Shown in pieces: positions 54,950-63,802 of a stretch of DNA of 64,000 nt; within the stretch, counting starts at the first letter, position 1; the number at the start of each line of letters is the position of its first letter. The stretch is taken from the NCBI GenBank assembly GCA_963780825.1, contig CAWADL010000026.1, positions 62,001-126,000 on the forward strand. The letters run 5' to 3'. The position numbers and the translations under genes were made by a program. The stretch is from Roseiarcus sp963780825. Lineage in GTDB: Bacteria > Pseudomonadota > Alphaproteobacteria > Rhizobiales > Beijerinckiaceae. The notes below the pieces were generated by a model, which saw nothing but the letters and a program-made list of their open reading frames with translations, ran no database searches and was not told where the DNA came from.

Positions 54950-55411
54950 TTATTTCACCGATTGCGCCGGCTTGCGATTTTGCCGCAAAGCTTCAAGTTG
55001 CGACAGCAGGGACTCAATCTGCCCCGGCGTTTGCGCCTCTATTTCCATGTCGTTGAATTGCACGCGTATCTTGCGGCCGTGTCGCGCCTGAAGCCATGCT
55101 CCAAGCACGGCGCCAAACACCGGAGCGACTACGGGCGCCAGAGTGACGATGAACTCGCCAGCCGCTCCGAGCCCGGCGCCCGGCGTAACCCCGATGACTC
55201 CCGCGCTCGAAAGGTAAGGAAACCAGAAGCGCAATACGCTCCCGACAAGGCCTTCGACGCGAGGAGTCTGTGCCGCGACCTTGACGTCTATGTGGTTCTC
55301 TTCAAGCGCGCGGATCGCTTCGCCGACGCCCAACAGCTGGGGTTCATCTGGGGAACGTTCGAAAATTAAAAGCAGATGTTCAGGCGCCATCATGGCTGAG
55401 GATATTATCAT
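54950..55411 (-). CDS. Small protein resembling EACC1 (effector-associated constant component)
   Basis: 153 residues (146 or 147 if the ATG pair at 55390-55393 is used). The layout fits EACC1 domains: a short soluble start with LLGVGEAIRALEENHIDVKV, a hydrophobic middle (VVAPVFGAVLGAWLQARHG) and a closing strand-helix (KIRVQFNDMEIEAQTPGQIESLLSQLEALR). EACC1 proteins normally sit next to CHAT, trypsin or other effector genes in conflict systems; no such partner is next to it here. The match is by eye and tentative. Confidence 0.45.
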   Translation of the reverse strand: MIISSAMMAPEHLLLIFERSPDEPQLLGVGEAIRALEENHIDVKVAAQTPRVEGLVGSVLRFWFPYLSSAGVIGVTPGAGLGAAGEFIVTLAPVVAPVFGAVLGAWLQARHGRKIRVQFNDMEIEAQTPGQIESLLSQLEALRQNRKPAQSVK

Positions 55412-55492
55412 GAATTTTGTCGAGCGGGCGAATGAGCGTGACCGCCGAATTCCCTGATTCAGCCACCAGAATTCCCATGGCGCGAACTCGCT

Positions 55493-57106
55493 TTATCCCC
55501 CGCGCAAATCCCTTGCCCGCCCGTAGCGTTCGGTCAACGCCCGCCGCTTAACGTTCGAACGCCACTCGACGCCCTGCTCAACGCCCGACAGCATCTGCGG
55601 CTTGGCGAAATAATAGCCCTGAGCGACGCGGATCCGTGTGTGATCGTGCAGATATTTGAACTCCTCGGCGGTCTCGACCCCTTCGACCACAACCTCCGTC
55701 GACAGCGCCTCGCCGATCAACTCAATCGCTCGGAGCAAGCTCTGGTTGCGCGGCCGCTGGTCAATGTCGGTGATCAGCGAGCGGTCGACCTTCACCTCAT
55801 CGGCGGTGATGTCGGCCAAGGTCGCGAGCGAAGAATACCCGGCGCCGAAATCGTCGATGGAAATCCCCGCGCCGATCTCGCGGATCAGCGGCAGGATGCG
55901 CGCCTGGAACTGGCTGGCCGGCAGAAACGCCTCTTCGGTGATCTCCAGCACGAACCGTTTCGCGTGGCCCGACGCCGCCAATTTTTCCAGGAAAGCCCGC
56001 ATGAAGCGCCCATCGCTGGCCTGCCGCGCGGCGATGTTGAAACCGATCCGCGGCTCGGCGCCGAAGGCTTGGTTGATCGCATCGAGCGAGGCGATGGTTT
56101 CGGCGAAAACCAGGCCCGTGATGTCGTTGGTCAAGCCCACTTCGTGAGCCAGGTCGAGCAAGCTGCCGGGCGTCGACCAGACATCGTCCTCGCGGCGCCA
56201 GCGCATCAGCACCTCCAGCGAATCGACGACACCCTCGCGAAAATCGATCTTCGGCTGAAACGCGCAGCCGATGCGCTGGTCGCGAATGGCGAGCCGCAGC
56301 GCATTCTCTTCCTGCGCCCGGGCGCGCACCCGACGCTCGATCTCGGCTTCGAACAGGCGCGCCCCGCCGCCGCCGCGCCGCGCTTCACGCGCCGCCGCCT
56401 TGGCCTTGCGGCGCAAACCCTCCGGCGTCGCATCGTTGCGCGGCCAGTAGCAAACGCCCGCGCTGGCCCCGACGAAGATTTCGACGCCGTCGACCAAATA
56501 GGGCTCGAGCACGCGGTCAACCAGCCGTCGGGCCGCGACAAGCGTCACCTCGGGACCGCCAGGCCGGGCAATCAACAGGCAGAATTCGTCCGACCCGGTC
56601 CGGGCGACCAAATCCCCCGGCGCGGCGTCGCGCGACAGCCGTTCGCCGATGTTGGCGGCCAGCGCCTCGCTCGCCCGCTCGCCGTGAAAGGCGGCGATCT
56701 GCTGGAACTTTTCGATCTCGACAACGACCAAGGCGAACGACTCTTCCGCGCCACGAGCTGCGATCATTTCCGCCATCGCGTGTTCGCAGAGGCCGCGATT
56801 GGGCAGGCCCGTCGCCGAGTCCAGGAATGCGCGCGCGTAAAGGTCGTCGCGGACCTGACGCTCGGCGTCGACGTCGAGCGCGGCGGCGACGCGATAGGCG
56901 CCGCCATCGAACTGGAAAGCGCGGCGTTCAATCAACGCGGCGCGTCCGCGCAGCAGGCGCTCCTCGCGGTCCGCGGCGCCGTCGCCTAGTCCTTCGCGCC
57001 CGGCCACGTTGGCGAGAACCAGCGCGCCGTCCTCCGCTCGCACTTCGAGAGCCGCGCCGGCGGCGTCGAAAGCTGCAGCCTTCAGCGCGGTCTCGAAATC
57101 GTTCAC
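55493..57106 (-). CDS. GGDEF-EAL protein (c-di-GMP turnover)
   Basis: 537 residues. GGDEF domain about 90-255 with TGSDEFCLL (GSDEF, one residue from consensus, perhaps weak or inactive as a cyclase). EAL domain about 265-520 with DSLEVLMRW (EVL), FNIAARQ, LEITEEAF, DDFGAGYSSL, KVDRSLI, VEGVET and QGYYFAKP, so all metal and catalytic residues of a phosphodiesterase are kept. An N-terminal PAS-like stretch of about 80 residues precedes. No membrane segment. GTG start overlaps the HerA stop (GTGA), giving coupled translation. Confidence 0.9.
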   Translation of the reverse strand: MNDFETALKAAAFDAAGAALEVRAEDGALVLANVAGREGLGDGAADREERLLRGRAALIERRAFQFDGGAYRVAAALDVDAERQVRDDLYARAFLDSATGLPNRGLCEHAMAEMIAARGAEESFALVVVEIEKFQQIAAFHGERASEALAANIGERLSRDAAPGDLVARTGSDEFCLLIARPGGPEVTLVAARRLVDRVLEPYLVDGVEIFVGASAGVCYWPRNDATPEGLRRKAKAAAREARRGGGGARLFEAEIERRVRARAQEENALRLAIRDQRIGCAFQPKIDFREGVVDSLEVLMRWRREDDVWSTPGSLLDLAHEVGLTNDITGLVFAETIASLDAINQAFGAEPRIGFNIAARQASDGRFMRAFLEKLAASGHAKRFVLEITEEAFLPASQFQARILPLIREIGAGISIDDFGAGYSSLATLADITADEVKVDRSLITDIDQRPRNQSLLRAIELIGEALSTEVVVEGVETAEEFKYLHDHTRIRVAQGYYFAKPQMLSGVEQGVEWRSNVKRRALTERYGRARDLRGG

Positions 57107-58932
57107 GAGGCGCCGGGCGTGCGCTTGAGAATCTGCGAACGCAATTGCTCAAGTCGCGCTTGCGCCGAGTTCAAATCGGTCGCAGGCGGCGCCGCGCGAC
57201 CGGTCGCCACGCTCTCGGCCAGCGACGACAACAATGCAGGCCTTGTCGGCGGCGCGGCCGCCGCCTCTGGCGCGGAGGCTTCATCGGCGAGACGCGGGCC
57301 GCCGGAGGCGCCGCGCCAGCGTTCGACCACTTGGCGGACAAATCCGCGCGGGGTCTTCTCATCGTCGTGCTGATCGAGCCGGAAAGTCTCGCCGCGCGGC
57401 AGCCGGTCTGCCGGCAATTCCGTGAAGCGCAGCCGCGTCGGCAGCGGCAGCCCTTCACCGAAGGCGACAACCTCGCGCGTGCCTAGCGACGGCACGAAAG
57501 CGAGAAGATTGGCGACCGCGTCGCTGACCGCAGAGCGCAGCAGCGCCTGGTCGCGCTCGTTGGCGAGCCGCATGGCGAACAGCGTATTGCATTGAGAGAT
57601 GATCGTCGGATCGATCTCGCCCGGCCGCTGCGTGACGAGGCCGAGATAGACGCCGTATTTGCGGCCTTCCTTGGCGATGCGCATCAGCGCGCGCCGTGTC
57701 GGCGCGAAGCCGACGTTGCGATCGGCCGGGGCGTAGCGATGCGCCTCCTCACAAACAAACAACAGCGGGATCGCGCCGTCGCTCCACAGCCCGAAATCGA
57801 AGGCCATGCGCGCGACCACGCAGACCACCGCGTCGACGACTTCCGTCGGCAGTCCCGCGAGCTGCATTACCGTGATCGGCTGGCCGTTCGGCTCCAGCCG
57901 AAACAGATTGGTCAGAATGTCGGCCATGGTGTCGCCGCCGACATTGGCGTTCTCGAACATGAAACCGTAGCGCGGATCGTTCTTCAACGTTTCGAAGCGC
58001 GCGATAAGGCGGTGGCAATGCATGCGGGTCGCGCGGTTTTCGAGCTTGCCCATGCGTTCGTCGATCAGATTGACGAGATCGGCCAGCAGATAGGGCACCG
58101 GCGTGTCGACGGTGAACCCCGCCCGCTTCGGATCTACCTTTTTGATGCCGAGCCCGCCAGGCTGCGGGGCGCGCTGCGCCAGATACATGCCCTTGGCGAT
58201 CGGAATATGCTCGGAGAGGATTTCCAGCTCTTCCTCAACAGCGGGCCGGCCGCCGTAGACGACGTCAACGAACTCCTCAAAGTTGAACAGCCAGAACGGC
58301 AGCTTGAGGTTGTGCGCGTTGACGACGTTGCCGCGCGGGCCGAAGCAGCGGCCAAACTCGTTGTGGCCATCGAGCAGAAAGATGCGCACTTTCGGCTGCG
58401 CGTCGAGCACGGCGTTGAGGATGACTGCTACGCCGCTCGATTTGCCGACGCCTGTCGAGCCGAGCACGGCGAAATGCTTGTTGAGCATATCGTCGATCGA
58501 GATGCGGGCGAGGATCGTCTCATCGTGATGCAGCGTGCCGATAGGGGCGTCATCGGCGGCGCCGGCGTAAATCAGACGCAGCTCCTCGCGCGCGACGATG
58601 CCGGCGGCGTCGCCGATGGCGGGATAGGCGGAGACGCCGCGCTGGAAGCGATCGCGGCCTTTTTCGTCCCGGACGATCTCGCCCATGACATCGACGCGTG
58701 CGATGGCGCCGGCGCCGGCGTCGTTCTGGCTCTCGACCTCGGTGATCATGCCGATGAGACGACGCGGACCGGCCAGGATGCTGACGAAGTTGCCAACTGT
58801 GGCGCGTTCTTCCTCGTTGGGCGGCGCGACCGGAATGGCGATCCGCGCCTCCGCCCCGCGCACGCCCAAAATGACGCCTAGGGTGTCCGCGTGGGCGTGA
58901 GCCAGTTGCGGCGGTTGCGCATAGTTGAGCAC
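57103..58932 (-). CDS. HerA-like ATPase/DNA translocase
   Basis: 609 residues. N-terminal HAS-barrel-like region (LGVILGVRGAEARIAIPVAPPNEEERATVGNFVSI), Walker A LGSTGVGKSSGVAVIL, Walker B LLFVCEEAHRYAP, the sensor ALMRIAKEGRKYGVYLGLVTQRPGEID and NTLFAMRLANERDQ. HerA hexamers pump DNA, usually with a NurA nuclease; no nurA is here. The C-terminal tail (about 530-609) is Ala/Pro-rich with a final helix (SAQARLEQLRSQIL). GTG start with AAGG upstream. Overlaps the c-di-GMP gene. Confidence 0.88.
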   Translation of the reverse strand: MLNYAQPPQLAHAHADTLGVILGVRGAEARIAIPVAPPNEEERATVGNFVSILAGPRRLIGMITEVESQNDAGAGAIARVDVMGEIVRDEKGRDRFQRGVSAYPAIGDAAGIVAREELRLIYAGAADDAPIGTLHHDETILARISIDDMLNKHFAVLGSTGVGKSSGVAVILNAVLDAQPKVRIFLLDGHNEFGRCFGPRGNVVNAHNLKLPFWLFNFEEFVDVVYGGRPAVEEELEILSEHIPIAKGMYLAQRAPQPGGLGIKKVDPKRAGFTVDTPVPYLLADLVNLIDERMGKLENRATRMHCHRLIARFETLKNDPRYGFMFENANVGGDTMADILTNLFRLEPNGQPITVMQLAGLPTEVVDAVVCVVARMAFDFGLWSDGAIPLLFVCEEAHRYAPADRNVGFAPTRRALMRIAKEGRKYGVYLGLVTQRPGEIDPTIISQCNTLFAMRLANERDQALLRSAVSDAVANLLAFVPSLGTREVVAFGEGLPLPTRLRFTELPADRLPRGETFRLDQHDDEKTPRGFVRQVVERWRGASGGPRLADEASAPEAAAAPPTRPALLSSLAESVATGRAAPPATDLNSAQARLEQLRSQILKRTPGAS

Positions 58933-59061
58933 GCGTTCTACCTTCTGAACCGCTTTAGGTCTTCACGGGGACCTCTGAACGCCGATCTTCGGCCCAAAAT
59001 GTTGTTTCCGCGTTAAGACCCAGGGGTTGCGAATTCCTTGCTTGCCAGAGGTGATAACGGC

Positions 59062-60015
59062 GTGAACACCCTCGCCAACTTGCCGGTTTTCCTGCGCCTA
59101 GACGGGCGCAAAGCCGTGTTAGCCGGCGCCGGCGACGCCGCCGCCTGGAAGGCGGAGCTATTGGTCGCCGCAGGCGCCGACCTGCTGCTGCTGGCGCCGG
59201 CGCCGTCGGCGAAACTTGCTGAGATCATAGCCCATACGCGGATCCGACATGAGCGCCGGGCTTGGCGAGAGAGCGATTTCGTGCAGGCGCTGGTCGCGAT
59301 CGTCGAAGCGCCCGACGACGCCGAGGCCGAGCGATTTGGCGCCGCCGCCCGCCGCGCCGGCGCTCTTGTCAATGCGATCGATCGGCCGGATTATTGCGAT
59401 TTTTCATTCGGCTCGATCGTCGAGCGCTCGCCGCTGCTGATAGCGATCTCTACGGACGGCGCGGCGCCGGTGTTCGCGCAAGCCGTGCGATCGCGGATTG
59501 AAGCGCTATTTCCAGAGAGCCTGCGTGAATGGGCGAAAGCCGCGCGCACTTGGCGGCCGCGCTTTGCCGGTTTCGATCTGGGGCGGCGGCGCGAGATCTG
59601 GATGAAATTCGCGGAACGGGCTTTGGCGAGTGTGGATCGGGGGCCGACCGAGGCTGACTACGAGGCGGTCAGCCAGGGCGCACGCGTTGGCCGCTTGATT
59701 ATCGCGGGCGTCGGGCCAGGCGCCGTCGATCTGCTGACGTTGCGAACCGTTCGTGCGTTGCAGGCCGCGGACTTCATCGTGGAGGACGGCGCTATCGCTC
59801 CGCAGGTTCGAGGGTACGGCCGCCGCGAGGCGGGCGTGGAGATTTGCCGCGACGGCGCGGACGAACCCGCGCGCCAACGCGCGCTCGCTCGGGTCGGCGC
59901 GGGCGAAACCGTGGTCGTGCTTCGCGCCGGGGACGGGCGCGGCTCGGATTGGGAAAGCAGCGCTGCACAGGCGGGCGCCGCTTGCGATGTGGCGCCGGGT
60001 CTGGCCGGAGCATGA
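59062..60015 (+). CDS. cysG: Siroheme synthase N-terminal part with a shortened SUMT domain
   Basis: Residues 1-110 form the precorrin-2 dehydrogenase Rossmann domain (LANLPVFLRLDGRKAVLAGAGDAAAWKAELLVAAGADL), 115-210 the ferrochelatase/dimerisation part (DYCDFSFGSIVERSPLLIAISTDGAAPVFAQAVRSRIEALFP). From about 218 a SUMT domain begins with RLIIAGVGPGAVDLLTLRTVRALQAADFIVEDGAIA but stops after about 100 residues, less than half of the normal length. Siroheme is the cofactor of sulfite and nitrite reductase. The frame is clean, so the shortening looks real. GTG 59062 follows AGAGGTGAT. Its stop overlaps the SDR start (ATGA). Confidence 0.85.
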   Translation: MNTLANLPVFLRLDGRKAVLAGAGDAAAWKAELLVAAGADLLLLAPAPSAKLAEIIAHTRIRHERRAWRESDFVQALVAIVEAPDDAEAERFGAAARRAGALVNAIDRPDYCDFSFGSIVERSPLLIAISTDGAAPVFAQAVRSRIEALFPESLREWAKAARTWRPRFAGFDLGRRREIWMKFAERALASVDRGPTEADYEAVSQGARVGRLIIAGVGPGAVDLLTLRTVRALQAADFIVEDGAIAPQVRGYGRREAGVEICRDGADEPARQRALARVGAGETVVVLRAGDGRGSDWESSAAQAGAACDVAPGLAGA

Positions 60016-60869
60016 GCCTGTTCGCGATCGGTTTGGGCTATAGTGCGCGGCGCGTGATCGAGCGCGGGCGCCTCGGGCCGGCGGCGGGGACCGCGCGAAC
60101 GCCTGTAGCCGTGGAGGCGTGGCGGCGCTCGGGAGTCGAGGCCTATCTTTTCGCTGGGGCGCAGTTCGAAGCCGGGATCGCCGACGCGTTGCGAAAAGCG
60201 GACGTGCTGCTGATCTCGGCGCCGCCGGATGTAGAAGGCGATCCGGCGCTTCGCGTTTTGAAAGACGAGATAGGGCAGGCTCGGCTTCAGCGGATTGTCT
60301 ATCTTTCGACCGTTGGCGTCTACGCCGAGGCCGGTGGCGCCTGGGTCGACGAGACGAGCCCGACCGCGGCGATACCCCGCGCTCGCGCGCGGCTGACGGC
60401 CGAGACGGCTTGGCGAGACCTCGGCGACGAGACGGGAGTCCCCGTCGATATTCTCAGGCTCGCGGGCATTTACGGACCCGGGCGGAGCGCCTTCGATCGC
60501 CTGCGGGACGGAACGGCGCGCCGCATCGTCAAACCCGGTCAGGTGTTCAACCGCATTCACGTTGAGGATATCGCTGGGGCGATCGAGGCGGTGGTTGAGG
60601 CCCAGCGTCCGGGCGCCGTTTACAATGTGGCGGATGGCGCGCCAGCGCCGCCTGAGGACGTGATCGCCTACGCCGCTCAACTCGCCGATGTCCCCGCGCC
60701 GCCCGAAGAGCCGTTCGCGACGGCGGGCCTGTCTGGGATGTCGCGAAGCTTCTACGAATCCAACCGCCGCATCCGGCCCGACAGGCTGCGTGAGATCGGT
60801 TGGACGCCGCTATATCCGACGTATCGCGAGGGGCTTGAGGCGATTTTGAAGCAAGAGCGCCAAGCCTGA
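60012..60869 (+). CDS. NAD(P)-dependent epimerase/SDR family protein
   Basis: 285 residues of the atypical SDR (YeeZ-like) type: MSLFAIGLGYSARRVIE as nucleotide-binding start, ADVLLISAPPD, RIVYLSTVGVYAEAGGAWVDETSP, LRLAGIYGPGRSAFDRLRDG, VFNRIHVEDIAGAIEAVVEAQRPGAVYNVADG. The usual YxxxK is replaced, as in many atypical SDRs. Coupled to cysG through the four-base overlap. Substrate unknown. Confidence 0.82.
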   Translation: MSLFAIGLGYSARRVIERGRLGPAAGTARTPVAVEAWRRSGVEAYLFAGAQFEAGIADALRKADVLLISAPPDVEGDPALRVLKDEIGQARLQRIVYLSTVGVYAEAGGAWVDETSPTAAIPRARARLTAETAWRDLGDETGVPVDILRLAGIYGPGRSAFDRLRDGTARRIVKPGQVFNRIHVEDIAGAIEAVVEAQRPGAVYNVADGAPAPPEDVIAYAAQLADVPAPPEEPFATAGLSGMSRSFYESNRRIRPDRLREIGWTPLYPTYREGLEAILKQERQA

Positions 60870-60884
60870 GGCCGAGGCGCGCCC

Positions 60885-60937
60885 CTGGGACCGCGCGCGT
60901 CTCGCGCGCTGTTGCCGCGGGACTCCCGTGGTCCCAG
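60885..60937. repeat. Family B paired palindrome
   Basis: CTGGGACCGCGCGCGTCTCG and GCGGGACTCCCGTGGTCCCAG between the convergent SDR and methyltransferase genes. Confidence 0.7.
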
Positions 60938-60945
60938 GGGGCGCT

Positions 60946-61602
60946 TCAGCCGACGCGCATCGAAAGTTCGACATCCTCGGCGAAGGGCGTGGAAACATAG
61001 CCCGAGCCAACTGCGCGCACGCGCTCCAAATACTCCGGGCAAAAATCCGCGTTGTCAGCAACCACGAGCGCGCCAGGGCGCAGTCGGCTCTCCACCAACC
61101 TCAGCACCTCCGGGTAGAGCGCCTTTGCGCCATCGAGCAGCAGCAGGTCGATCGTCGCGGGAAGATCAGCACTCAGCGTCTTCAGCGCATCTCCCTCGCG
61201 GATCTCGACGAGATCAATCACGCCGCCCTCCCGAAGATGCTCGCGCGCCCGAGCGATCTTCGAAGCTTCGAACTCGCTGGTGATCAGGCGGCCGCCGCCA
61301 TTGTCGCGAAGCGCCGCCGCCAGATGCAGCGTCGAAATGCCGAACGACGTTCCGAACTCGACGATCGTCCGCGCATTCGCGCTGCGCGCCAGCATGTAAA
61401 GCAGCTTGCCCGTCTCGCGCGACACTGGAAGCCAGAGGTCTTTGAGGCGGCCGTAGAGCTCGAGATATTCGGTCTTGCTGCGCATCAGCCGCTCCCGCTC
61501 GTCGCGGGAGAACCCGGCCATCGCGGGGCTGGTTGCTGCGTCGGCTTCCCTGAACAAGCGATCGAGCAGCGGCGCGATCGGCGGGTTCGTCAATGCGGAC
61601 AT
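60946..61602 (-). CDS. SAM-dependent O-methyltransferase-like protein
   Basis: 218 residues with the class I methyltransferase motifs of the CCoAOMT-like group: TIVEFGTSFGISTLHLAAAL (motif I), LITSEFEASKIARAREHL (motif II), IDLVEIREGDALKTL, and IDLLLLDGAKALYPEVLRLVESRLRPGALVVADNA. Substrate unknown, likely a small catechol-like or polyphenol compound. Start at 61602 with AGGAAAA upstream. Divergent from the TetR gene, with an operator-like repeat between. Confidence 0.85.
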   Translation of the reverse strand: MSALTNPPIAPLLDRLFREADAATSPAMAGFSRDERERLMRSKTEYLELYGRLKDLWLPVSRETGKLLYMLARSANARTIVEFGTSFGISTLHLAAALRDNGGGRLITSEFEASKIARAREHLREGGVIDLVEIREGDALKTLSADLPATIDLLLLDGAKALYPEVLRLVESRLRPGALVVADNADFCPEYLERVRAVGSGYVSTPFAEDVELSMRVG

Positions 61603-61647
61603 CGATTTTCCTATCTGAAAGTGGGCGCGTCCTTGCGTCGAAGTCAA

Positions 61648-61682
61648 AATACGAATATTTAATCGCATTTCCAATTCGCATT
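61648..61682. promoter_or_regulatory. Candidate TetR operator between methyltransferase and tetR genes
   Basis: AATACGAA (61648-61655) and TTCGCATT (61675-61682) form a 7-of-8 inverted repeat in an AT-rich divergent promoter; TCGCATT also occurs in the middle. Confidence 0.45.
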
Positions 61683-61695
61683 ACCGGGCCACACG

Positions 61696-62259
61696 TTGAG
61701 CGATCATCCAACAGCCGGAATTTCCTCGCGAAAACAGCCGCAGCAAGCTCGCTCGAACGAGCTTGTGGCCGCCATTTTGGACGCTGCTGTTCAGGTTCTG
61801 GCGAGGGATGGGGCGCGGCGGTTCACCACGGCGCGGGTGGCGGAGCGGGCGGGGGTCAGCGTCGGGTCGCTCTATCAATATTTTCCAAACAAAGCGGCGA
61901 TCCTGTTTCGCCTGCAAAGCGACGAATGGCGGCGGACCACGGAGATGCTCCGCGAGATTCTCGAGGACCGACAAACACCGCCTCGGAATCGCCTGCGGAG
62001 TGCGGTTCACGCCTTCATACGCTCGGAGTGTGAGGAGGCCGAGGTGCGCGGGGCGCTTGATGACGCGGCGCCCCTGTATCGCGCCGCCCCGGAGGCGCGG
62101 GAAGCGCGGGCCGTCGGCGACCGTATTTTCGAGACCTTCATGCACGAGGCGCTGCCCGACGCGCCGCAAGACGCCCGCGATTTGGCGTGCAGTCTGATCA
62201 CCGCCACCCTGGCCGCCGTCGGAAAGAAATTTTCCGAGACGCCGGCGCACGACGGCTGA
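61696..62259 (+). CDS. TetR family transcriptional regulator
   Basis: 187 residues. N-terminal HTH: SNELVAAILDAAVQVLARDGARRFTTARVAERAGVSVGSLYQYFPNKAAILFRL, a standard TetR DNA-binding domain; the rest is helical ligand-binding (SECEEAEVRGALDDAAPLYRAAPEAREAR). TTG start with a poor ribosome site. Divergent to the methyltransferase gene, which is the likely target. The region 62260-62405 after it shows no gene. Confidence 0.85.
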   Translation: MSDHPTAGISSRKQPQQARSNELVAAILDAAVQVLARDGARRFTTARVAERAGVSVGSLYQYFPNKAAILFRLQSDEWRRTTEMLREILEDRQTPPRNRLRSAVHAFIRSECEEAEVRGALDDAAPLYRAAPEAREARAVGDRIFETFMHEALPDAPQDARDLACSLITATLAAVGKKFSETPAHDG

Positions 62260-62405
62260 GATGGAAGCTTATGCGAACGCCATGGCTGACATGTTCTGCG
62301 CGTATCTGGACTGTCTGACTGTCGTTGATTGACTGCGGACGCTGAGCGCGTCGTCTCCGCACGCCCCGAGCGCAGTCAGCGATCCCGGCCACAACGCATC
62401 CTCTT

Positions 62406-63731
62406 TTATGATGCCGGACCCTCCAAATCCTCGATCGGGAACGTCGCGCGGACGCAGAGCCCGTGCGGCATCCGCCGCGCGCAACTCCAATTCGCCGCCG
62501 AAAGCCGCGACACGCTCGCGCATGCCGATGAGACCGCGACCCGGGCCGCGACTGGGATCGAGGCCGCGTCCATTGTCCTCGATGCTGAGCCGCAGCTCGC
62601 CTTTCTCCGCCTCGCAGGCGCAGACGGACTGCATCGGCCCCCGAGTGGCGCGCCGCGTTGGTGAGCGCCTCCTGGGCGACGCGATAAAGCGCCGCCTCGA
62701 CGCTCGCCGGCAGAGCGGGCAACGGCCCGGTCTCCACCGTGACGCTGAGCCCTTCCTGGTTGCGTTCGAAGAAGCGGGCGAGAGCGATCAGCGCGGCTAT
62801 CAGGCCCAACTCCTCCAGCGCCGCGGGCCGCAGGCGGTCGAGGATGCGTCGATTGGTGATTTGAAGCGCGTCGATTGTTTCGATCAGGGCGTCGAGCGAT
62901 TCCGCCATGCGCTCTTCCGGCGCGGCGCGCCGAGCGGCGCCCGCCTGCGCGCGCGCGGCGAACAAATGCGGACCGATTTCGTCGTGCAATTCCCGCGCGA
63001 TCTCCTTGCGCTCATCGTCCTGGATCGAAACCAGCCGCGCCCGTAGGCGCCGATTTTCCGTCTCCGCGGCGGCCAGTGAGCCTCCCAGAGCGTTGAATCG
63101 CGCGATCAGCGGCGCGAATTCGGGCGCTGCCGCATCGTTGAGGCGCGTCGTGTAATCGCGCCGGCTCAGCGCAGCGAGACCGGCGTTGAGGCGATCGAGC
63201 GGGCGCAGCGCCGCGTTGACGACGAAATAGACCACGGCGAAGCCGACCACCGCCGAGGCGCCGCCGTCGAGCGCCAGGGTAACGAAGCTCTCCCACAATT
63301 CATCAATCTCGTCGGCGGGATCGCCCTCGACGAGAAAGGCGCCGACACCGCGACCGCCGACGGACGCCTCGATGCGATCCTCGGTTTCGTGCGGTCGAAC
63401 CAGCGCGACGAACCATGCCGGCGCCTCCGTCTGCATGACTGGCCGAGCGACCGGCGCCGCGCCCTCGGGCTCGAACCTGACGCGCACATGGCGCAGCTTG
63501 TCCAAGCTTGCCGCCAATTGCTCCAGCCGCCTGCCGACATCCGGCGTCGGCGGCAGCGTCTTGGATCGCCTCGCGGAAAATCCCGCTCGCCAGAGCCGTG
63601 GCGTTGGCGATTTCCGGGTCGATGCGCCGACCGGCGCCGAGCACGGTCAACGCGAGATCGAGTCCCAGCAGCAGCGCAAGCACGGCGGCGAAGGTCAGAT
63701 TGAGGCGCCAACGCAGGGAGAGACGGGGCAT
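62406..63731 (-). CDS. NarX/UhpB-type sensor histidine kinase, frameshifted
   Basis: N-terminal membrane segment (LNLTFAAVLALLLGLDLALTVLG), periplasmic part, second membrane helix (ASAVVGFAVVYFVVNAAL), HAMP (RPLDRLNAGLAALSRRDYTTRL), then a HisKA_3 dimerisation helix with the phospho-His in DDERKEIARELHDEIGPHLFA, and a HATPase part split over frames (ALYRVAQEALTNAARHSGADAV, SIEDNGRGLDPSRGPGRGLIGMRERVAAFGGELELRAAD). Shifts lie near 63545 (AA plus G), 62630 (CTG plus C) and 62464. About 440 residues. Divergent from a response regulator gene that is surely its partner. Confidence 0.88.
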
Positions 63732-63802
63732 CGCGCGGCTATACAGGAGTTGCGGCCGCGAGTAGTAGACCTCGATCGCCCGCAGCGTGAGGGAGGAAGG
63801 GT

